A program made the translations under genes and the position numbers. This document shows positions 31,467-44,600 of a DNA stretch of 54,003 bases, one piece after another. Within the stretch, counting starts at the first letter, position 1. Each line of letters starts with the position of its first letter. The DNA comes from Zygnema cylindricum (Eukaryota; Streptophyta; Zygnematophyceae; Zygnematales; Zygnemataceae), in the NCBI GenBank assembly GCA_037447655.1, contig JBBHKE010001846.1:174014-228016 (forward strand). Direction: 5' to 3'. The notes beneath the pieces were generated by a model. That model was not told the DNA's origin. It did no database searches and saw only the letters and a list, made by a program, of their open reading frames with translations.

Positions 31467-34400
31467 TTATTGAAATTCTCGTTGTCGCATCCATTTTGTT
31501 GCCGACCATTTTTCGCCTTTTACTGTCGGACAACTTCCATGCAAACTGTTTAAATCTGTTGTACCGTCTAAATTCTGCAAGAAAAAAAAAAGGAAAACTA
31601 AATCAATTCAGATTTGTGAAAAAAAATTAACTTCAAGAATGTGAAACAAAACCAAATCCAAAAATGGGAAACAAAATCAAACTTCAGAAAGCGAAACAAA
31701 ATCGGAGTCATGAATGTAAAATTTTAAGCGCATTGATTGGAAACTGTGCAACAAACTAACTACACTGTCCATTGTTCGTTATTAGAATTGATAACACTAA
31801 AACGGTCGAGACTTTTTTTTGCTTAAAATCATAAAATAATGTTAATAACACTATTTGAAGGAGTGGACTACAATCTGCCATGTTTCCTACACTAAAATAG
31901 TCTTATACATTCTAATTTCGCCTTAACACTAATAAATTCTTAACAATAATAACAATGGCCAGCGTACTAATTAAACACGAGTTTATGAATGGAAAATGGA
32001 GCTTACCGTACTCCAAAACAAAACAGCGTCCCCTTTTTTCGATGGAACACATAAGCCTTTTTTTCGGACACCTCCACACATACATTCTCCTTTCCCAGCC
32101 TAAGGGCCCCAAATAAATCACACATTTTTTTAATCTCCAGACGAGTTTCATGGAAAATCGTGGGAAAGAATCACACCAAAAAATAGATAAATCCTACCTC
32201 GAAAGACATTTGAAACACCTTATTAAAACATAAACAAATGCTCAGTTTAGAAATAGTTTAAAGTCGAATTTGAAGATGTAGGACATTTGCTACAATACGG
32301 AGTTGTAAAAATGAGGACAGGAGAAAAAAATGAGAAAAAAAATAAATGAAAATGCGAGTAAGAAGGAAGTTGTACTTCATGCAAATGTTAAAAAACTCAC
32401 ACTTGGGAAAATAGTCTCTCCTCCTTCATCGGGTGTCCGCAAATACATGAGCATTGTGGCAACTCTTTGTCCACCCCTTTTCAGATTAAACTGGAGAAAA
32501 ACAAAAAAGCTGCAGTTATTTTTGTGATTAGAGTACTTTCTTTGTACGTCTCATTCAGACGGGACAGAGAAAGCTAATACACAACTTCCAATTTAAACAA
32601 TCAACGTTCGAAAAGAAGGCAAACAAAAACATTAAAAGAGGTTGTTAAAAAGAAAACAAATCGGGCTGATAGGGAAAGAAAAAACATGAAAGAAATGCAA
32701 TAAGCAAATCAAAATATGCTTTTAGGCCCACCTCATCGTTAAAAAAGTCATGGTGTGGATGGTACTGTTGGTCCTTTTCATATCTGCAATCAGAAAGGTA
32801 AGTAAGGGAGATACATCAAAAGTGGAAGAGACAGGTACATCACAAAAATATTTCCTGATACTGATCCACATCAATGCTCATACTATTTTCACAGGTTAAT
32901 TGTTTTACAAATATCTAACTTTAGCAAATTGAAATCACCGATAGATGTACTACACCGCGAATCGTTATTAGCGTATTGAACGCTAATTCAGTTCCCCCAA
33001 ATTTTTCCCAAATTCTCAAATAGAATTATCCATACTATTTAAAAAAAACACTAATTTCTAATTAGAGTAAATGATTTCATTGAAAATTTTCAAATTCCCA
33101 ATTTGCGTTAATAACGGTAATTATTCTTATACGCTAAAATAACTTCTACGCTAATAACGATTCGCAGTGTAACATACTGACTGTTGTCTAACATTATACC
33201 ACTGTTGGTGTTTTGAGTAGTAATCATTCTCAACCAAAGACAGCCGTCCTGTTGAATTTAACTCCATGTCCTTACAGAAACACACAAACAGAAAGCAATA
33301 TGAAAGTAATAATTAACATGTGACCCATATGGGGGGTCGACAGTGTAAGCACACACAATGGACATATGGAGAGGACAGGTATAATGACCTGAGGACCTGG
33401 AGCAATTCTCCATTGTCGAATGGTACCAAAGAATAAGCCGCTATTCTGTCTTCAACTGCCTGCTTACCCAAAAACAAGCGTAAAACTCCAAAACTTGCTT
33501 TTTTTGCTTTCTAATACTGTTTTTGGTAAATGTATTCTTTCTTGATTTTTGTATTTTGATTTTTTTAGGGTGAATACTTTTTGTTTGTGATTTCCAAGAG
33601 TAACAGAAATAGCTACTTGTCATATATACTTTTATAAATTCAAAAAACTGCGGAGAATTCCATAATAAGTCTTATTAAGGACAGGTATAGAGCACATTTC
33701 TACTGACTGTGTGCCTGTTACTTTTTAACCGACCCCCGTTAGATTTTAAGAGGACAACAGCAGGACAATAACAAATTGATACACGATTTCAACCTGTTCA
33801 AATTTGTACCAATCCAATTGTCATCTGCCCCATCAAAAGTCCGAGCTTCCCATTATTAGCAGTAACTTGTTTGATGGCCTTGCAACTTGTTTGTAAAAAT
33901 GAGATATGCAGAAAGGAAAACACAAATGTACACATGACTATGACCATGTCGAATGTTTTCACACTACATGGTCATGGACAAAGAATTAAGGTGACCTGGA
34001 AAAAAATAGTTGAGGTTTCCTGGGTACAACGGGGCTTCAAAGATAATTCTAACAAGATGCGAGGCTTCATTAAATGCTTACATTGTTATAATTGATCCTT
34101 TTTCTGGTATAAACAATTGTGCTCACCATCATGTACGACTAAACATCTGAAACTCTCATAATATAACATATAACATAGACTTAAAATGTGAGACGACACA
34201 CAAAAAACACGCACTAACATATACACACACACACACACAGAAACACACAAACAGTGATTCACATGTAAACCGCGTAATGTCAAATGTAAAATCACATGTA
34301 AAATGTAAAAAGTTATGCCAAAACAGTTGTTCGTCGAGTAAACATACCTTCACAAACTCGAACTTTCGATCATTATAGGACAAAAACATTCCACTGCTAG

Positions 34401-36830
34401 TTCTCACTGTGCTCTTAACCCCCTGTGTCCCAATATATCCATGTCCAGTAAACTTTAGTTTGACTTTCAAACAAAGCTGATATGAGACAACCAACTATTC
34501 TAATATATAAACATATGCACGTACACACAATGACATACACATCGAAATATCTCTTTTCTCTTCTGTACTCTGTTTCATAGGTTTAGGATTTCAACAAGTT
34601 TGAAATATCAGTGACCGCAAAAGTGTGTAAATTATAAAATTCATAACCTTGGTTTCACCCAAAGGTTAAACGAACAGTCACCCACAAACCAACTTTTTCA
34701 GGTCCCTTGCATCACCTATGCATAAGTAAAAAATTTCACACATTCTAAGGAAATCCCAAAAAATCCACAAAATATCTGCGATCAAGATATATATGTATAC
34801 ATGCAAAGATACCATCCAAGAAATTATAGGTATATACATATAAAAGTACACGAACAAATACTATGATATTTTCAAATGGATGAATCGAAATGTTCATTTT
34901 CTGATTTAAAATGCCAAATACATTTATTTAAAGAAACGCATTTCCATACATTTTGCAAATACTGTGTCTTCACGCATCCTATCAACATTGTAACTTTTAA
35001 CGGGTGTCCACAGTCTCACCTTTCCTGACGAGACATCGACCACAGTGGAACCTTCCAATTTCGGTTTAGCCAGAGCAATGATACTGTCACATTCCTGTAA
35101 GCCATAGAATATTATTTAAGTTTAATTTTCTCATGTTATAAGTTTGATTTTTCAAGTCTCATTTTCTGAATCTCATGTTCTAAGTTTCATCCATTACTTC
35201 CCAAGGCAGCATTTCTTCAAAAAATATGAATAGAGAATCTACCAAAATTTCTCAAGAAAGGCCATCTATCCATAACATAAAAAAAATGGTCAACTTTGGC
35301 CCAAAAACAAGAAATATAACACATTCATACAAGACATAGGCGCAACATCTTCTTGAACCTTTAAAAAGTATTCCAGACAGATGATATTGCCGCTCGTCAC
35401 AAACAGAGACATCTTATGCAACATTGCTCTCTCTTTCTCTCTCTCACACTCCCTCTCTCCCTCCCCCTCCCCTCTCTCCCTCTCCCTCCACCTCCCCCTC
35501 TCTCTCCATCTCACGCTCAATCTCTCTCTCTCTCTCTCCCTCTCGCGCTCAACCGCTCTCTCGTCTCTCTCTCACTCTCTCTCGCTCTCTCATCTCTCTT
35601 GATCCGATTGGGAACAAAGTTAGAATCTGAGTTTTTTGTGTGTTATGCAAACTTGTTTGATGTGAACCCAAAACACCAATTTTAGCTATTGGAACATAAA
35701 TGCCATCGACAGACCCTCACCTCCTCACTCAGAAAATTGTGATAGAGAACAACCCGAGGAGACCAACTGAGAACTTCCGGTTTAACCTGCATACCCAGAA
35801 CTGCCCAAAACAGAATAATGCAACCAAAACTAAATCTGATGCGCAAAAAATAAAAATGAATGTCCCCATTTTTTTTTTTCAGGCCAACAATAGCCTACTC
35901 TTGAAAACTAACATTGGTCTTGTCAACATCCTACATATGACGCCTCCATTAGTTATTTCACACCACAAGTGGTTTCAAACGGCAGAGAAAATATTTCATT
36001 TTTTTAACTATGGCATAACATCTCAAAGTTTAAAATTGTACGCAGAAGCACATGAGCCTAGAGGCAAGAGAAAGACAACTGGATAGAACAAAGGTGCAAT
36101 ATTGTCGGGAACTGTAAAAAAGTACCCAGCAAATTTTAATGTGTGTGTTGCAATTTTATACATTTTTTGGGACAAATCACATATGACTGTGCGAGGGGTG
36201 AGATAGTGTGTTTATAATCCACTTCCACATTTGAGCCAGAATATTGACACACCATTGTAGAGTTTTGACATTTTTTGGTTCAAATCTGGCCGATTCTCTG
36301 TAAAAATTGTAACTTACGCATCATCCCCGAATTGAAAATTTCATAGGATGAATTACAAAGAGATAACCCACCAATCCAAGGCGCAAAAGTTTTGCTTGTG
36401 GATCTTTCTCCCATAGGCCTTTTAGACTGACCGGGAGACGAAGACCTGAAAAGAGTCCCAACAATACAAAACGACCCAAAGTTTCACGATTCAAACTGTA
36501 AATTCATCGAGAACGACTACACGAAAGGAATAAAGACTATCTGCTTTGTAACTTTCATGAACAAGCTTGTTAATAATCTAGTCTCTGTTGTGGCCATCAC
36601 TACTCTCATCTCATCATATCGAATGCAAAGACTTCCACTATTGTAATCATAAAAAATAAACTTGAAATATTGTACGCGATAACGAGTTTCATTTCACGTC
36701 TTTGGAGAAAGGTTATGAACCCTTAAAGTTGACGTGCAAGCAGCCCCATGACTTGAGGTAAAATCTCAGATGCCATTAAGTCCAATAGACTGAACCAGCC
36801 TGTATTATCCGATGTACATGTGCACATTTG

Positions 36831-36917
<87 letters not shown>

Positions 36918-39079
36918 TATACACGTACATTATCCTATATTTTTCTACCTGAGTATATTTTCGCAAATTCAACATTCCCAGTGCATGGTGAAACACATTA
37001 ATAATCAGTAAAGAAAAGAAGAGGGACGTGATTCATTTCACTGTCGGTTTTCGCTAATGTAGTGACCTGGACCTGCTTGTGAAAATACAGGCAAATGAAA
37101 GCATTTAAAGTTGACTTACTCATGAGTCACTCATCTGTATAAGCCAGAAGAAATCATACATGAGCTCCTGAATTCTTAAATACTGGATTCCTAGCAATCA
37201 AGATGGTATAAAAGACAATAATGGGCACTAGTGAATAGATTCCACAAGATTAACTAAATACGACGCTAATTTTCATAAGCTGACATCAACAGTTTTGCAA
37301 AATTGACCTTTTCTGGATTGTGTATGTCACAGACTTTCCACATGGAATAACCAGTCACAAATTTCTCATGACTACAAGATCAGCAAAAGCCCTCTCACCT
37401 TCTTGGCCTTCAGCATTCTCCCCTTCCAAAACTTCTCTTCTAGGAAGTAGCCTTCCTGCAAATTACATAAGCAACATAAATTCATCTGGAAGAATGGAAT
37501 ATGCAAGCTAGACTTAAAGCCAGAGGACCTTCCCTCAACAGTTGTTCCCTCGACTGATGTTTTTTATGGAAGCGCAAACAAAAATGTGAACATAAGCAGA
37601 AAACACAATCTTAAAAGTGGGAACTACGAAATTTCAGGCGCTCTTAATACGTTGGAATAACAATTTGAAAGCAAGGAAAGGCGCTCACCATCTCTTTCCT
37701 CCAAGCTCCTCAAAGTCATCAACTGCAATAAACCTACTGTAAGCCCCAGGATTTCCCCAGAGAAGCAAGAGCAATGAGATTATTCGAGCATTGTTAGAAT
37801 TCAACATCATTTTAGTAAATCCGATATGAGTACCATTGGCGACTTTAGCGAGATTTGATCAGTGATAAGAGGTTTGATGGTATGTTATTTGAGCAATCCG
37901 ATTACGAGTACATGGGAAATACTCTGCACCGCCAATCGCTATGAGAGATGTTGAATAATTAGAGTTTAACATTTTATCGAAATTACCTACACTAAATAAA
38001 GTATTGCATCTTGGCTCATTGTGGGCCACTTAACTAAATAGCATTCTGCCTTGATTTATGATTTTGGGCCAATAAAACACACACTCATTAGAGTGATTAT
38101 TTTTATTAGCTAAGGACAGTGTGGCTATCTACCATCTCCAAACTGCAGTTTCTGTCCTTAACTGCAAAATTTGGAATTCCTTTCTGAACATATTTATTGC
38201 ACACAATAATGCTGAATTCCTGGTTAATGTGAAAATTATCCAACCTAAAGACAGTTATTGCACACACTTGTGTTTGATGTCCTGGTTAATGTGAAAATAC
38301 TGCATTCTAAAAACATTTAAAGCACACAAATATATTGAATTCCTGGCTAAGGTGAAAATAATCCATTCAAAACACATTTCTTGTAAATAATTGTGTTAGA
38401 TTTCCTGGCTAATGTGAAAATAAGCAGAAATGACTCACAGTTCGCCAGGACCATGGTTCACATATGCGAAAACAATTGGAAAAACACACACGTGGCTACC
38501 CCATATTATATGCATATTATTAAAATAGGATGCTTTGTGTTTACCCCCCATGCTATACACGTAATGTATCGATATAACAAGCGTATAGCATGGGGTAACC
38601 ACATATAGCGTCTCCAATTGTTTCCACACATTTGCACTATGGCCAGAACCAAGGAACAGTTAACAACAAAACATACAACAATCTTTTTTCCTAAATGCAG
38701 ACTCTCGAAATTCAAAAACTTCCTTCTGTTTTGACAGTAAAATAGTTCTAAATAGTTATAAGGAAAATTCCAAAAAGAGAGCGAATTTAAAAATAAAAAA
38801 ACAATAACGTCAACTATAAAAATCTTCAAGGAGAATTGCGGTGCATGAACCCTAACATGACAAAAGCTGTAATATCAAACAACACGCCCTAAAAATCCAA
38901 AAAAATCCTCAAACCCTTCAAAAGTCACATTTAAACTACAAAAAATGGCCTCAAACATGCTATTCACAGTTGAAATCTTACTATTATGTTTTCAAATTCA
39001 ACTTACGTGTAGCCATTCCTACTGTCATGACGCCGATTAAGACAGCGACGAGCCGAGTCCATGTCAGCGATGAAACCAT
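31467..39079 (-). CDS. P4H: Prolyl 4-hydroxylase, plant type (complete)
   Basis: The enzyme is a 2-oxoglutarate/Fe(II) dioxygenase that hydroxylates proline in cell-wall and secreted proteins, in the ER/Golgi as a type II membrane protein. Twelve exons join in frame: 39079-39007, 37736-37689, 37455-37399, 36445-36372, 35786-35721, 35094-35020, 34422-34348, 33459-33389, 32783-32732, 32490-32401, 32099-32007, 31574-31467, giving 293 residues, the usual size. Residues about 8-30 form a membrane anchor (RLVAVLIGVMTVGMATLGLL). Landmarks are VKPEVLSWSPRVVLYHNFL, VRTSSGMFL, iron ligands H190, D192 (PHHDFF) and H270 (SLHGSC), the 2-oxoglutarate lysine K280, and the end GEKWSATKWMRQ. It resembles Arabidopsis P4Hs of the At2g17720 type and lacks a ShK tail. 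MITEs sit in introns 1, 8 and 11. All residues needed for activity are present. Confidence 0.95.
31763..31974. mobile_element. TA-flanked MITE, family B, in P4H intron 11
   Basis: The ends are CACTGTCCATTG and CAATGGCCAGCG, each next to TA. The family block AAAATCATAAAATAATGTTAA is present. The right end stops 31 bp from the donor of exon 11 (32007). Confidence 0.8.
32953..33170. mobile_element. TA-flanked MITE, family C, in P4H intron 8
   Basis: The ends are CACCGCGAATCGTTATTAGCG and GCTAATAACGATTCGCAGTG, with TA on both sides. At 218 bp it contains AAATTCTCAAATAGAATTA. Confidence 0.88.
35423..35600. repeat. CT-rich microsatellite in P4H intron 5
   Basis: Long CTCTCT / CCCTCT runs produce open frames in several phases on the plus strand. 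These are low-complexity artefacts, not genes. Confidence 0.9.
36830..36918. repeat. (TA)n microsatellite in P4H intron 3
   Basis: About 80 bp of almost pure TA; it reads as Ile/Tyr repeats on both strands. Confidence 0.95.
37927..38122. mobile_element. MITE, family B, in P4H intron 1
   Basis: The left end CACCGCCAATCGCTATGAG and right end TTAGCTAAGGACAGTG are diverged. The inner block GGGCCACTTAACTAAATAG and the motif ATGATTTTGGGCC match other family B copies. Confidence 0.65.
38165..38425. repeat. 61-62-bp tandem repeat in P4H intron 1
   Basis: The motif TTCCTGGYTAATGTGAAAAT starts about every 61-62 bp (CCTGG at 38219, 38281, 38342 and 38404), with TTGCACACA between copies in the earlier units. 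Confidence 0.85.
38450..38650. repeat. Inverted repeat in P4H intron 1, MITE-like
   Basis: The left arm (GGTTCACATATGCGAAAACA, CAATTGG, GGCTACCCC) pairs loosely with the right arm (GGGGTAACCAC, CCAATTG, GGCCAGAACC). The centre has CCATGCTATACACG facing CGTATAGCATGG. No other copy was found in the window, so the family is unassigned. Confidence 0.6.
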
Positions 39080-39898
39080 TATTTACCGAAAACCCTAAAA
39101 ACTCTAAAACAATCCAAAAAACTCTAAAACAATCCAAAAAACTCTAACAACCTTAAGCTCAAACGAATTTGGTTATAGTGTTGAGAATCAACCACGAGTA
39201 AAAAAAAACGAATTGATTCTTTTGCAAGAAACATGCAGGTCGCTTTTCTTTTTATTCTTTGTCCACAATATTTTTCAGCTGGCCAACACGTTCTTTGCCT
39301 CTTGTTTTATTTCACTTTTATTTATTTTTCCTTCGACATCATTCTGGCAATGTTATACGCAGGCCTTTTCCGCAATTTCTACATTAGTGTTTAGACTGCA
39401 TTTTCCCATGGGTGCATCCCTCATAAGTGGTAACCATGACATGAGGTAGGGCTGAAAGGTCTAATCCGTTTCTAAATTAATGAGCGCACACATCACATCG
39501 TTGACCGACATATCGTACGCTGAATTTGTTTTTTTTTTTAGCATGTTACAAAAAGTGATTTTCCGTGTGGTAGACATTTACACGCGTCACGTGTTCACTT
39601 GATAGCAGTTTTTACTTTAATGTGGGCCTGTTTGGCATGTCGTAATCTTGTGGGCGCACTTTTTGAGGTAAAAATTGCATTTTGGGTTGTTGAACCTCCA
39701 CTCCTCGAGTGAAACGGACACAGCCGTCGTACGATATGAGCTGTCCGGACTACGAAAATATAGCTAAGATCGGAACATGGAAATTCACCCTTAGCAGCAC
39801 AGAGTTTCGTATTCAGAATTTGGTAAGCCGATTTAGTGCGACCTCACGAAATGGCTTCACTTTACGTAGCACCTCGTTCTTGTGACAGGGACACAGGT
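39080..39898. other. P4H 5' flank, no gene recognised
   Basis: This is the left part of the divergent P4H / SMC6 intergenic region. It includes three AAAACTCTAA-type copies near 39095-39145 close to the P4H start. I found no convincing TATA box at a normal distance. Confidence 0.45.
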
Positions 39899-40972
39899 CA
39901 CAGGTCGCAAAAGTCAAAATATTACATAACCGAAACCGACCGTTTTTTATTTCAAAATCTGAGTAATCGATGCCCGACCGGGTTGAGTCACTCTCCAAAA
40001 TTGTTAACCGTTAACCGACAGGCGTTTACGAAAATAAAAGTTAACCGAAACTCGATTTCTCGCGACTAACCGTACCCGCCGAAAACCGAAAAACTACAAA
40101 ACTACAACGCTCATTGTTATTAGCGTTAAGCATTAATTACACCGTGAATCGTAATTATCGTAAATAAATAATGCATGTTATCCATTCTAGTTTAAATTTT
40201 TTCGTTTTTTCAAAAAAAAAATTGACTCCTAGTTTATCAATAACTCTAATTTGGAATTCTGTCCATTAATAATCATAGCTCAAAAGTAGGCATTTTTATG
40301 GTAGGCCTTTGGTCGGCGCCTTTATCGTAAGTTGTGTTATGGGTTTTTCATGTGATCTTCTTAAATCGCTACTTTGATCAGCGACCGTCCGATCGTCCGA
40401 ATCTGACGGTGTAAATAATTTTTTTTGGTCCAAATGTTTTAATTGGTCCAATTTTTGGTCCGAATGTTTTAATTAGTCCGAATAGGTCCGAATACAATAT
40501 GGGTCTTAAGGTCATATTGTATGTTTTGCATACAATAGGCATATTGAATGGGTCTACTTTCACCTACTTTTGAACTATGGTAATAATTATCCGCTTTGAA
40601 TATCTTTTAGGTACACATACAAAATCTGACAAACGTAGAATTTGACGTCATTATGACGTTTGCACTACGCGGTTTGTGAAAACGCATTCTGTCAAAACGT
40701 ACACTTTCACGTCATTATGACGCTAATCATGATGTCACGCACTTCCACGATACCAAGATTACAAAGTACAATAATGTTGGATAGTATGGACAGTACAAAA
40801 CTCTCATATTTTTCGTTTATTGCTTGACCGACCGTAACCGATTTTGTTTTTTTCTGTGAATCACCCGAATTCGCCCGACCTCCCAAATTTGGCAACCGAA
40901 TCCGTTCCGCAACCGGCGCGGGCGGTCGGTTAACGGTCGGTCACGGTTTCGGTTGACCGTTTGCGACCTCTG
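39899..40972. mobile_element. hAT-type non-autonomous element, family 2, copy 2
   Basis: The termini CACAGGTCGCAAA and TTTGCGACCTCTG match the copy at 21599-22409. The 8-bp target duplication is ACACAGGT / ACACAGGG (one mismatch). It shares the subterminal CCGACCG motifs and the block CTTCCACGATACCAA with copy 1. It lacks the 62-bp array and carries nested MITEs, including the one at 40278-40575. Confidence 0.85.
40278..40575. mobile_element. TA-flanked MITE, family E, copy 2
   Basis: The ends are GCTCAAAAGTAGG and CCTACTTTTGAAC with TA on both sides (40276-40277, 40576-40577). This copy has the GCGACCGTCCGATCGTCC block only once. It is nested in hAT family 2 copy 2. Confidence 0.82.
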
Positions 40973-41638
40973 ACACAGGGTTCGCTCCGATGACTGCGGC
41001 CGCGTGGAAGCATGGAAACGGCATAATCTTGAAACTACAGAACTGTACGATGTTGGATTACTGTAATGCGCTCAAAGCACAAAACTGTGCATGGATTCAT
41101 GGGTTGCATGTCGCTTTTGTAAATTGTAAATTTGAAGTTCCCTCCAAAACTCCAAACCATCCACCTCTCCAGGAGTTCAGATGTCCTGCAGGGCAGCACT
41201 TGGAATTACGATATTGAATTATAGTACTGTACTGCACAAAATTACTGCAATTTACAGTGCATGGATTCATGGATTGCAGTAGCCTGTGGTATTTTTGATC
41301 TTTGCACTTTCAAGTGCTTTACTGCACTTCAAGTTGTTTCTTTATTGCTTTTTGCTTCGTCGTTTTTGACAACACTTTCACCCAGCCTTATGTTCTCTTG
41401 CGCGAGGCTTACCCCAATTTTATCTATTTCGGCACATCAATACGGATAAAAACCAGTGTATATTACTATGTATTCAACGACCTATCAGCTTCATACATTC
41501 AGTCAGTTACTAAGCAATACTATTTTTTACTCAAAGCGACAAAGCATAAAACTATAAATCATAACAGGACAAAGCATTCTTATTTTTCCGGCTTGTAGTA
41601 TTATTGTTATTGGAAGGAAGGCTTCATTCCGGTGGTCA
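40973..41638. other. SMC6 5' flank
   Basis: This stretch should hold the SMC6 promoter and leader. I see repeated GCATGGATTCATGG motifs (41089, 41259) but no convincing core promoter and no further coding exon. Confidence 0.45.
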
Positions 41639-44600
41639 ATGGCCTCATTTGACGAAACCGATCAAGGAGCCGGATGGATTACTGAAATAACATTGACAAA
41701 TTTTATGTGTCACAGTTATGCAAAAATCAGCTTCATCAAGCAAGTGAACTTCATTACCGGCCAAAATGGAAGTATGATTCTGATTTCCCAACTTAGTCAC
41801 TGACATGAATTCTGTATTTACATTCATTTACGGGTCTTATTCGCAAGCGATTAGTGAGTTTTTGAGTCGCAGTGTTAGTTAAAGCTGTCGTTCCTTAATA
41901 CAATGTTATTTTTACAGACCCTTTTTAGAAGACCATGAATCATGAACCATCATCTCATTTACAATACGGCCATAAGCCACACAATTTTCTTTTTATGTAA
42001 TTATTTACAATAATTACATAATTATTGTAAATAATCATGTATTAATTTTCATAATTTTTCCACCCTCCACTAGCATAAACTGGTTGATTACAGTGGCTTG
42101 CGTCTGGTTTAGCAATACATTTTTTTTTTTTTCTTCACTGTTTTTCTTAACGTTTTTTCTTAGCGAGTGTTTTTTAACTGTATCGTTGCCTTCAGGTGGT
42201 AAAAGTGCTATTTTGACTGCACTTTGTGTTGCATTTGGAACAAAGGCCAAAGGAACTCAACGAGCCAGCTCTTTGAAGGATTTTATCAAAACTGGAGAAA
42301 AGTGAGAACCATTTAAAAAAAAATCCTAAAGAACCCTATTCCTTTCAATGATGCTGCCAGTCTCTCTTTCATGTGTTTCAGCAGGAATGCATGTAACTTG
42401 AGAATGAACCTCAAAGACTAAAACCCTAAAAAACTAGAGAATGAAGCTCAAAGATTGTTCTGAATGTTCTGATTGAAGAATTTTATCAAAATTGGAAAAT
42501 ATTGATCTTCATTTTTTTTTGCTCATTCCTTGTCATTAAGGCTACGGTTACTCTCTCTTTAAGTATTTCAACGAGAACTCATAAACCTACGCTGTGAATC
42601 GTTATTACTGTTAAAAACATAATTCAGTGCCGGTTTTTTTGCCCGCTGTCAACAAAATAGTGATAACATTTGTTTTATTCTTCTTAACACTAATTCTTTA
42701 CAATGGTTCAAAACCAGCCACGTCATCCAGAACTAAATTAGAATTCATAACATTAAAAACAAACATTGTTTTGATTGTTAAATTTTATGTTATGATTGCC
42801 CATATGTTAATTTTATGTTAATTTATGATAATTTTATGTCAATGTTATGTTAATTTTATGTTCATTTTATGTCAATTTTATGTTAATTTTGTGTTAATTT
42901 TACGTCAAGTTTATGTTATAGTTCTGTTAATTTTAGATTAAGTTTTATGATGCTCCAGCTCTGCCGTGGTGGAAGTTATCCTATGCAATGAAGGGAGCGA
43001 CGCATACAAGCCCGAGATATATGGAAGGTTAATCATTCTTGAGAGGAGGCTTACCACTGCCGGTAGCAGTTTCTTTACCTTGAAAAACTGCCAAGGTATG
43101 TAGCTAAGTGCTTTTCTTGTATTTTGCATATGAAATTCATCGGCCTTTGCTATTGGAGTTAGTGAATTGTTAGCGTTAACACTTTATTAGAGTGCACTAG
43201 ATTATGTTTCGCCATGTGTCTTATTATGAGCCACTTAACTGAATTGTGTTATGAACACTTGCTTTGATTTTGGGTCAAAAAAACACTCATTTGAAGGCGA
43301 GTGTTTAACTCAAATGGCGATGGGCCATTTACTGTGTTGTAATGTATAAACGTTGTTTTGCTATTTGCGATGTTTTTTTCACCGTTTTAATCAACTTCTC
43401 TTTGTGCACAGTTGCCTAAAATTGTATTTAGAGAACGCCAATTGTAAGGTAAGAATCATTCCTTTCCATCACAACTGCCGGATTAACAACCCAAGAAGTG
43501 TGCATGGAGAAGAGTGCGTATACAGTCCAAAAAAAACATTAACACTAATAGCGATACCCCGGTGTGGTTTTGACAATTCATGGCTCTTCTTTTGCTAAAA
43601 AGCTAGACAGATCCATCCATCCAGCCAAGTTCACAATAATGACACGCTACCTCACCCCTCTCTCTCCCTTTTACTCTCTTTCCCCCATGTTTTTCTCTCT
43701 CTCTCTTCCCCCGCTTATTTCGTCTCTACCTTTCTGCTGATTTTCGAGCTTCCTTATTCTCTCCCTTTTCCCCCTCTATTTTTCTCTAGCATTCTGCTGA
43801 TTATCCAAGCTCACTTATTCTCTCTCTATCCCCCTTTTTTTTCTCTCTACCCTCCTGCTGATTTTCAAGCTCTGATTTTGCAGGCACGAAAATCACCAAT
43901 AAACGCGAGGAAATGGAGGACTTGGCGTGCCACTTCAATGTGAGTAGAGCATTTCCCATTTCGCTTTTCTGAGGCTAAGGGAGAAATTCATTATTAGCTT
44001 ATTCTGTTTTTAAAATTAACAGCAAAAACCCTTTTCTATCACCCCTTTTTATTCTATTTTTCTTTTGAGGCTAAAGAAGAATCTCATTTGTAGCCTATCA
44101 TGTTTTAATACTAATGACAAGACCCATTTCTGTTTTTTTTTCTGTTTGTTTTCGATGCTAAGGGAGAATTTCATTTTTAGTTTGGTGGATACACCGCCCA
44201 TTGCTGTTAGAGTTAGAAAATTGTTAACGTTAACACTTTATTAGAATTAACGACATTAAATTATGTTTTGCCACGTGGGTCATCATCGGCTAATAAATTA
44301 AAGTGTCTCAGTGAGTGGCTAAGACATTCTCCCTTGTGCTTTGCAGATTGAAGTGGAAAATCCATGCATTATCATGACTCAAGACAAAAGTCGAGAATTT
44401 TTGCACTCGACTGGAAGCGGGAAAGATAAATACAACGTAAGTTTGTGTTGGAGGATGTTATCTTTATCGTGTGTAGAGCTCGATTTGTTGATACTTATCG
44501 TTTGTATAGTCAGTTTCAAGCTAGTGTTACTACTGGTCTTATAGGGGAATTAAACATGCGATTACTGGCTTTATTTGCTAGTAATCGCAGTAATTGTATA

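Noticed and set aside
35381-35685. Overlapping Ser/Leu-rich open frames on the plus strand
   Set aside because: They come from the CT microsatellite in P4H intron 5.
35700-36086. 128-residue plus-strand open frame
   Set aside because: Its minus strand contains the P4H exon at 35786-35721, which matches the family and splices in frame.
36805-37011. Ile/Tyr repeat open frames on both strands
   Set aside because: They are reads through the (TA)n microsatellite.
39213-39449. Hydrophobic 78-residue frame near the P4H start
   Set aside because: It has no start context, homologue or splice partners that I can recognise; composition is typical of T-rich intergenic DNA.
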